Below, piece by piece: positions 59,768 through 64,000 of a DNA stretch of 64,000 nucleotides. The first letter of the stretch is position 1. Each line of letters starts with the position of its first letter. The notes under the pieces are model-generated. The model saw only the letters and a list, made by a program, of their open reading frames with translations, was not told where the DNA came from and ran no database searches. The translations under genes were made by a program, and so were the position numbers. Source of the DNA: Candidatus Saccharimonadota bacterium (lineage in GTDB: Bacteria; Patescibacteriota; Saccharimonadia; Saccharimonadales; Saccharimonadaceae); assembly GCA_017537745.1 (NCBI GenBank), contig JAFYKF010000009.1, positions 1 through 64,000 of the forward strand, written 5' to 3'.

Positions 59768-62700
59768 TTATTCATCAATTCGTTTACGGAGACCAACATA
59801 AGCCATCGTAGAAGCACCAGCCATCGCCGCTAGCCCTGCCATTGCAGCTAATCCACTATTAGAAGAAGAGTCAATAACTAAAGAATTATTGGAATCATCA
59901 GAAACATATTTGGAAACACCTAAAGGAGCAACGTAACCACCAGAGGTGTCGCTTGCCTGCTCAACAACTGGCTCGGAGCTCGGCTCAACAATCTCATTTT
60001 CGACCGAAGAGGTCTGCGCCACAGGCGCATAGCTTGGCGCAGCTGCTGGAGTAGAAGAAGTAATATTTACCATTGCCGTCCTAAACTGTTGGACCAAACT
60101 TGCATTAGCGTTTGGATTAGCCATATACCAGTTATATATATCTTGCGCGGTAAGTACATAATCCATCATAAAGACAAATTTCAAAGCATTATTTGCAGCT
60201 TTTTGCTTGTAATACCTCGTTCTATCATAAAGACCAGAGAGGTGTGTCAAAGAATATTCTTCATATCTGGCTTCATCGGGCACACCAAGCAAACCTTCAA
60301 GTAGATAAGCTACCGTACCAGTCCTATCTGCACCAACCCTACAATGGAAATAGATGCTATTATTATTCACCACATCTGTCATTATGTCGGTAACAGCAGC
60401 CCAAGCCTTCATATAGTTACTATCGGCTGTTAAGTCAACATCGAAATTATAATGCACAACGGTATCTTGTTGATATTGCGACAATCTCACATCACCGCCA
60501 AGCTCTGTCCCACCACTCAAATCATATTCCTTTGTAATACCCAAATTAGTCAATTCAGTCGCATTCGCAGCCGCAGACCACAATCTTTCACCACGGAAGA
60601 GTTTGCCATATTCCAGCGTACCAGTAATTGTATTATTATTGGCATCAGTATATGTCACTGGCAAACCACCAAGATCACGTGTATTCCTAATCTGACCCGT
60701 ATCTACCCAACGCCGACCATTAGGTGAAGTGGCGGTCACGTAACCGTAAACCGTACTATCGCTAGCCTTTTCCCAATAATAAGTCTGGCCCGGGATCATA
60801 TTATGTATTATGCCATCGTCCGCCTTAGCATAGGCTACTTGCGAACCCAGAGTTGAATTGTCTAAATCATAAAGATAGACGTCGAGAGCTGCGCCAATTC
60901 TCGTATCGTAGGCATCAGGCTTTGAACAGTCAACTAGACCGTTTGACCACGCAGTTGAATTTACGGTTGTAGTTGCAGCATCACCATAACTTGGTATCAT
61001 ACATTGATTTGTCTCAAAATTAGATTTTAGACCAGACCAGAAACCAGCCTCAGATAATTGCGTTGTATCTCCCCAAGTAGAGGTATTGATGGGCGAATTC
61101 TCATTAAAAGTAGTAATATTAATTGGATTCTGCACCCAATTATTGATAATTGTTTGATATCCACGCGTCGCGTCATTCGATACATCAAACAAAACGGGGA
61201 TATTTGAAGAAGTGTAATTCCAATGAGCAACATAAGTCTTATGGCTATCAGGTACAGTGGAAGACGACACCGCAACTGCAGGAGTAACCGATTCGTCATA
61301 CCATGCGTCAAAAGTATAATTTGAATTCGGGGGTGTTGGAGTTGGTAAAGTTCCAAGCGGATCATCAATCGTAACCGTAAAGCTAGTTGGGCTCACAGTA
61401 CCACCATTAGAATCAAGATTAATTAAATATTCCGTATCAGCACCGAGTCTAACATACATATCAGTCAACGTCCCCACGAGCGGCCGCTGTGAAGAAGTAC
61501 CATTTGACTGCACACTAGCACCGAACCATACTTTTGTGTCAAAGTATAATCTAGTTATATTGGTTATATCTTGTAAATCAGTGAGGGCCCCACCATTAAT
61601 CGAATAATACATCTTTGTAACTGGCGTACCGTTATCGTCATACGTACGACGCATGATGCGCACGCTTTTAGTAGTTGCAGAAGGAAATTGCAATGAGACT
61701 CCATCGTTCCCAGACCATTTCTCAGTGATCTCTATAGTAGTCAAATTTGTATAGCGACGAACCACAAATCCAGGATAATTATTGGTTTTATTCTCCTGTT
61801 TAGAGTTTACGAATGTAGCCTGATTATTATTGGAAGCGGGCGTATATTCAACAATTGTAAATCCAACCTCGAAATCTTTATCGTAATTAGCCTGAGTAAA
61901 TAATTGGATACCGGTATCAATGTAAGATTTAACTTTATTAGAGGCTGAGCAATACGTACCAGAAACATTCCCCGAGCCAAAAGTACAAGCATTAACCTCT
62001 GACCAGACTATTGGGAAGTTAGTAGTATCTTCAACCCATTTAGCATAGAAAGTCACATCAGACGTAATAACAGTATCTGGCGTTACTTCTTGGAAGAATG
62101 TACCATCATCGATATACCAACCAAAGAATTTATAGTTAGTTCTTGTTGCATTTGGCAAGCTACTCACTGCATCGCCAGAATCCACCTGAGCCGAATCATA
62201 TTCTGAAGAACCGCCGTTAGCATTATAAGTTACAGTATATTGTACCGGTGGAGTTGCCAAAACGTCAACGGGAAGGGAGTATGTTAAACCAGACTGCGTA
62301 CCAGTCATTATAATCGTAGTAGTACCAACCGAAACACCAGTAATCACACCAGTATTAGCATCGATAGAAGCAATATTTGAATCGCTTGAAGAGAAAGCGT
62401 ACGGTTCGAGGCTTGCCGAATTACTCACCACTACAGTAATTTGACTACCTTCAGTCAAAGTTAAATCATTGTCTGCAATAATAGCTTGCTGCACATTCAA
62501 TTTCCATTGAGCATAATAAGTATCATTGCCAGTTGGAACAGTCGAGCTAGTCACCAAAGTACCGCCACTTGACTGAGTGTACCAACCCTGGAATACATGA
62601 TCAGTATAAGTAGGATCAGGAGAAGGATAATTCATGTCCAGGCTATCACCAAATATAATATATACCGGTGAAATTACAGATGAACCGCCTTGTGAATCAA

Positions 62701-64000
62701 ATGTTATTTCATATGTAGTACTCGAATCCAATACACTAATATTAATTGTCTGCGTATCATGAGAATCAGTACCAGTCATCGTGATAGTTGTTGCTCCTAC
62801 CGCTACACCAGTAACTACGCCAGTCGTTGAATCAACAGTGGCAACTGTAGTGTCATTTGAAGTAAACGTATAAGGTTCAAGTTCGGCAGAATTTACAACA
62901 CCAACAGTAATCGTATTGCCATCAGTAACAGTAAGATTACTATTGGCAATCTGCGCCAAAGCAACAGATTTCTTCCACTGTGCATGATATGTTAGATCAC
63001 CATCTGGCACCGTAGCGCTAGTTACCAAAGTACCACCGGTTTCAGCAGTGTACCAACCTTGGAATACATAATTGGCATAAGTCGGATCAGTCGAAGGATA
63101 ATTGGACCCCAAAGCTTGGCCAGCAGTCACAGAAACGCTAGTGTTTGTCTCACCATTATGACGATTAAAGGTTATCGTATATGTTGTTGGTGGAGCAGAC
63201 CAAGGTTCAACGTACTCAATTGGTACTTCAATTGTGGCGCGAGCAGTATTGGCCGTAGTATTACTGGTAATTTGACGAGTTCCAGTCTGAATACGATATT
63301 TAGTCGAGCCCTCCATTGCTAGCCAAATGCCATTTCTTCTAGTCGTAGTAGTATAATTCGACTGTTCCAAAAGATAAACACAATTCCCACCATTACCAAT
63401 ATTCGTTACGGTAAGCGAGCCAGCATTACAAACCGTCTGAACTTCAGCCCTAGTCATAAACCTAGCTACACGCGTACCTTGAATAATAACGAGATTTGTA
63501 TTAGTCCAAGTGGATGTAGTCGGAAGCGCAGCGATTGCCGGATCATATTCCAAATCGCTCGTTTGTTGAGTACTTCTATAGTATACAAATTTCGCGTTAT
63601 TGCCATTCATGCCAATATAATAAAATCTTTCATCAGCCGAATCCCAAACACCATTAGCATTCACATCGCAGTTATAAGCATCGCCATATCGCATTGTCGC
63701 CGAATCCGGAATTGTGCCAAAAGTGACATCGCCAAGATAAGAATATCCTGTGCCATTTGCGTTACACCCATATCCATCATTTCTTGAACAAGTTTCCTGA
63801 TGCAAAGAATCCGCCGGAGCAATTTTACAAACGTACGAAGATGAAACCCAATAGGCATAGTATTGAGTTGGCGTATTTGAATCAAATACCGTCGAAGTAG
63901 TAAGCTTAGTGCCTGAACCATTTGTGCCGCTATACCACCCATCAAGCGCATAGTCAGTCTTGGTAGATCTTGGAAGCTCGCTAATCGTCCCGCCTTCAGC
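59768..64000 (-). CDS. Giant surface protein with InlB repeats, Ig-like domains and tyrosine-phosphatase domain (N-terminus beyond window)
   Basis: At least 1410 residues; the frame stays open to the right edge, so the N-terminus is missing. Visible from N to C: InlB B repeats (YALDGWYSGTNG; VFQGWYTAETGG), two Big_2-type Ig-like domains (SNDTTVATVDSTTGVVTGVA; SSDSNIASIDANTGVITGVS), and a lectin/laminin-like region near 61.5-62 kb. A phosphatase domain follows with signature HCRVGADRTGT (DNA about 60317-60346), as in the DSP/Y_phosphatase3 group. Then come a Pro/Ser/Glu-rich linker and a C-terminal membrane helix (LAAMAGLAAMAGASTMAYVGL) with RKR tail. It should be anchored with the phosphatase near the cell surface, acting on external phosphoproteins, phosphoinositides or sugars. 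Confidence 0.88.
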   Translation of the reverse strand, partial: AEGGTISELPRSTKTDYALDGWYSGTNGSGTKLTTSTVFDSNTPTQYYAYWVSSSYVCKIAPADSLHQETCSRNDGYGCNANGTGYSYLGDVTFGTIPDSATMRYGDAYNCDVNANGVWDSADERFYYIGMNGNNAKFVYYRSTQQTSDLEYDPAIAALPTTSTWTNTNLVIIQGTRVARFMTRAEVQTVCNAGSLTVTNIGNGGNCVYLLEQSNYTTTTRRNGIWLAMEGSTKYRIQTGTRQITSNTTANTARATIEVPIEYVEPWSAPPTTYTITFNRHNGETNTSVSVTAGQALGSNYPSTDPTYANYVFQGWYTAETGGTLVTSATVPDGDLTYHAQWKKSVALAQIANSNLTVTDGNTITVGVVNSAELEPYTFTSNDTTVATVDSTTGVVTGVAVGATTITMTGTDSHDTQTINISVLDSSTTYEITFDSQGGSSVISPVYIIFGDSLDMNYPSPDPTYTDHVFQGWYTQSSGGTLVTSSTVPTGNDTYYAQWKLNVQQAIIADNDLTLTEGSQITVVVSNSASLEPYAFSSSDSNIASIDANTGVITGVSVGTTTIIMTGTQSGLTYSLPVDVLATPPVQYTVTYNANGGSSEYDSAQVDSGDAVSSLPNATRTNYKFFGWYIDDGTFFQEVTPDTVITSDVTFYAKWVEDTTNFPIVWSEVNACTFGSGNVSGTYCSASNKVKSYIDTGIQLFTQANYDKDFEVGFTIVEYTPASNNNQATFVNSKQENKTNNYPGFVVRRYTNLTTIEITEKWSGNDGVSLQFPSATTKSVRIMRRTYDDNGTPVTKMYYSINGGALTDLQDITNITRLYFDTKVWFGASVQSNGTSSQRPLVGTLTDMYVRLGADTEYLINLDSNGGTVSPTSFTVTIDDPLGTLPTPTPPNSNYTFDAWYDESVTPAVAVSSSTVPDSHKTYVAHWNYTSSNIPVLFDVSNDATRGYQTIINNWVQNPINITTFNENSPINTSTWGDTTQLSEAGFWSGLKSNFETNQCMIPSYGDAATTTVNSTAWSNGLVDCSKPDAYDTRIGAALDVYLYDLDNSTLGSQVAYAKADDGIIHNMIPGQTYYWEKASDSTVYGYVTATSPNGRRWVDTGQIRNTRDLGGLPVTYTDANNNTITGTLEYGKLFRGERLWSAAANATELTNLGITKEYDLSGGTELGGDVRLSQYQQDTVVHYNFDVDLTADSNYMKAWAAVTDIMTDVVNNNSIYFHCRVGADRTGTVAYLLEGLLGVPDEARYEEYSLTHLSGLYDRTRYYKQKAANNALKFVFMMDYVLTAQDIYNWYMANPNANASLVQQFRTAMVNITSSTPAAAPSYAPVAQTSSVENEIVEPSSEPVVEQASDTSGGYVAPLGVSKYVSDDSNNSLVIDSSSNSGLAAMAGLAAMAGASTMAYVGLRKRIDE

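Overview
The window looks like chromosome from a reduced-genome Patescibacteria/CPR bacterium, most likely a Candidatus Saccharibacteria (TM7) relative. I infer this from dense, AT-rich core genes, ribosomal proteins with lysine/alanine-rich extensions, a very short SecE core, no biosynthetic operons, and several very large secreted proteins built from FISUMP, InlB-type and Ig-like repeats. UGA is used as a stop and tRNA-Trp has anticodon CCA, so the code appears standard. No 16S or 23S gene is present, so the taxonomic call is inference.

Layout. 1-6.6 kb: a cysteine desulfurase with a membrane protein running off the left edge, then translation and secretion genes: L10 leader-rplJ-rplL, divergent rplA and rplK, and secE-nusG. 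6.7-16 kb: an accessory island of GC-richer genes. It holds a DUF1874 (AcrIII-1-like) protein, a TrmB-type regulator with a 2H-phosphoesterase-like protein, tRNA-Gln followed by a large cruciform, a nucleotidyltransferase-fold protein, and a four-gene operon (kinase-like, vWA, adenylosuccinate-synthetase-like, helix-hairpin-helix-like). 16-27 kb: two giant FISUMP surface proteins flanking a membrane-fused spermidine-synthase-like protein. 27-40 kb: methyltransferase, acyltransferase-like pair, MacB-like ABC transporter, VTC/DUF4956 pair, 7TM protein, CAP protein, CapA-like protein, YgjP-type metallopeptidase, small kinase and polysaccharide deacetylase. 40-46 kb: tRNA-Trp with a partial duplicate, rpmG, a UvrD-nuclease fusion and a third FISUMP protein. 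46-51 kb: a compact nrdD-nrdG-surface protein-iscS-iscU operon. 51-54 kb: a GC-rich orphan and a HExxH protein. 54-64 kb: tRNA-Val, prfA-prmC, HtrA, lepB, rmuC, and a giant surface protein with a tyrosine-phosphatase domain that runs off the right edge.

How it fits together. Core genes and host-facing surface genes alternate. IscS/IscU plausibly supply the iron-sulfur cluster of the radical-SAM activase NrdG, encoded in the same operon. LepB, SecE and HtrA serve the heavy load of secreted proteins. Many AT-rich genes share one start module, an extended -10 box (TGnTATAAT) followed by exactly six bases and ATG, which predicts leaderless mRNAs. The GC-richer accessory genes instead have Shine-Dalgarno sites, longer structured leaders and strong terminators.

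The best candidates for undescribed biology are the four-gene kinase-like/vWA/PurA-like operon (11295-15837), the DUF1874 protein (7241-7585), the regulator/2H-phosphoesterase pair (7774-9625), and the surface-anchored phosphatase at the right edge.
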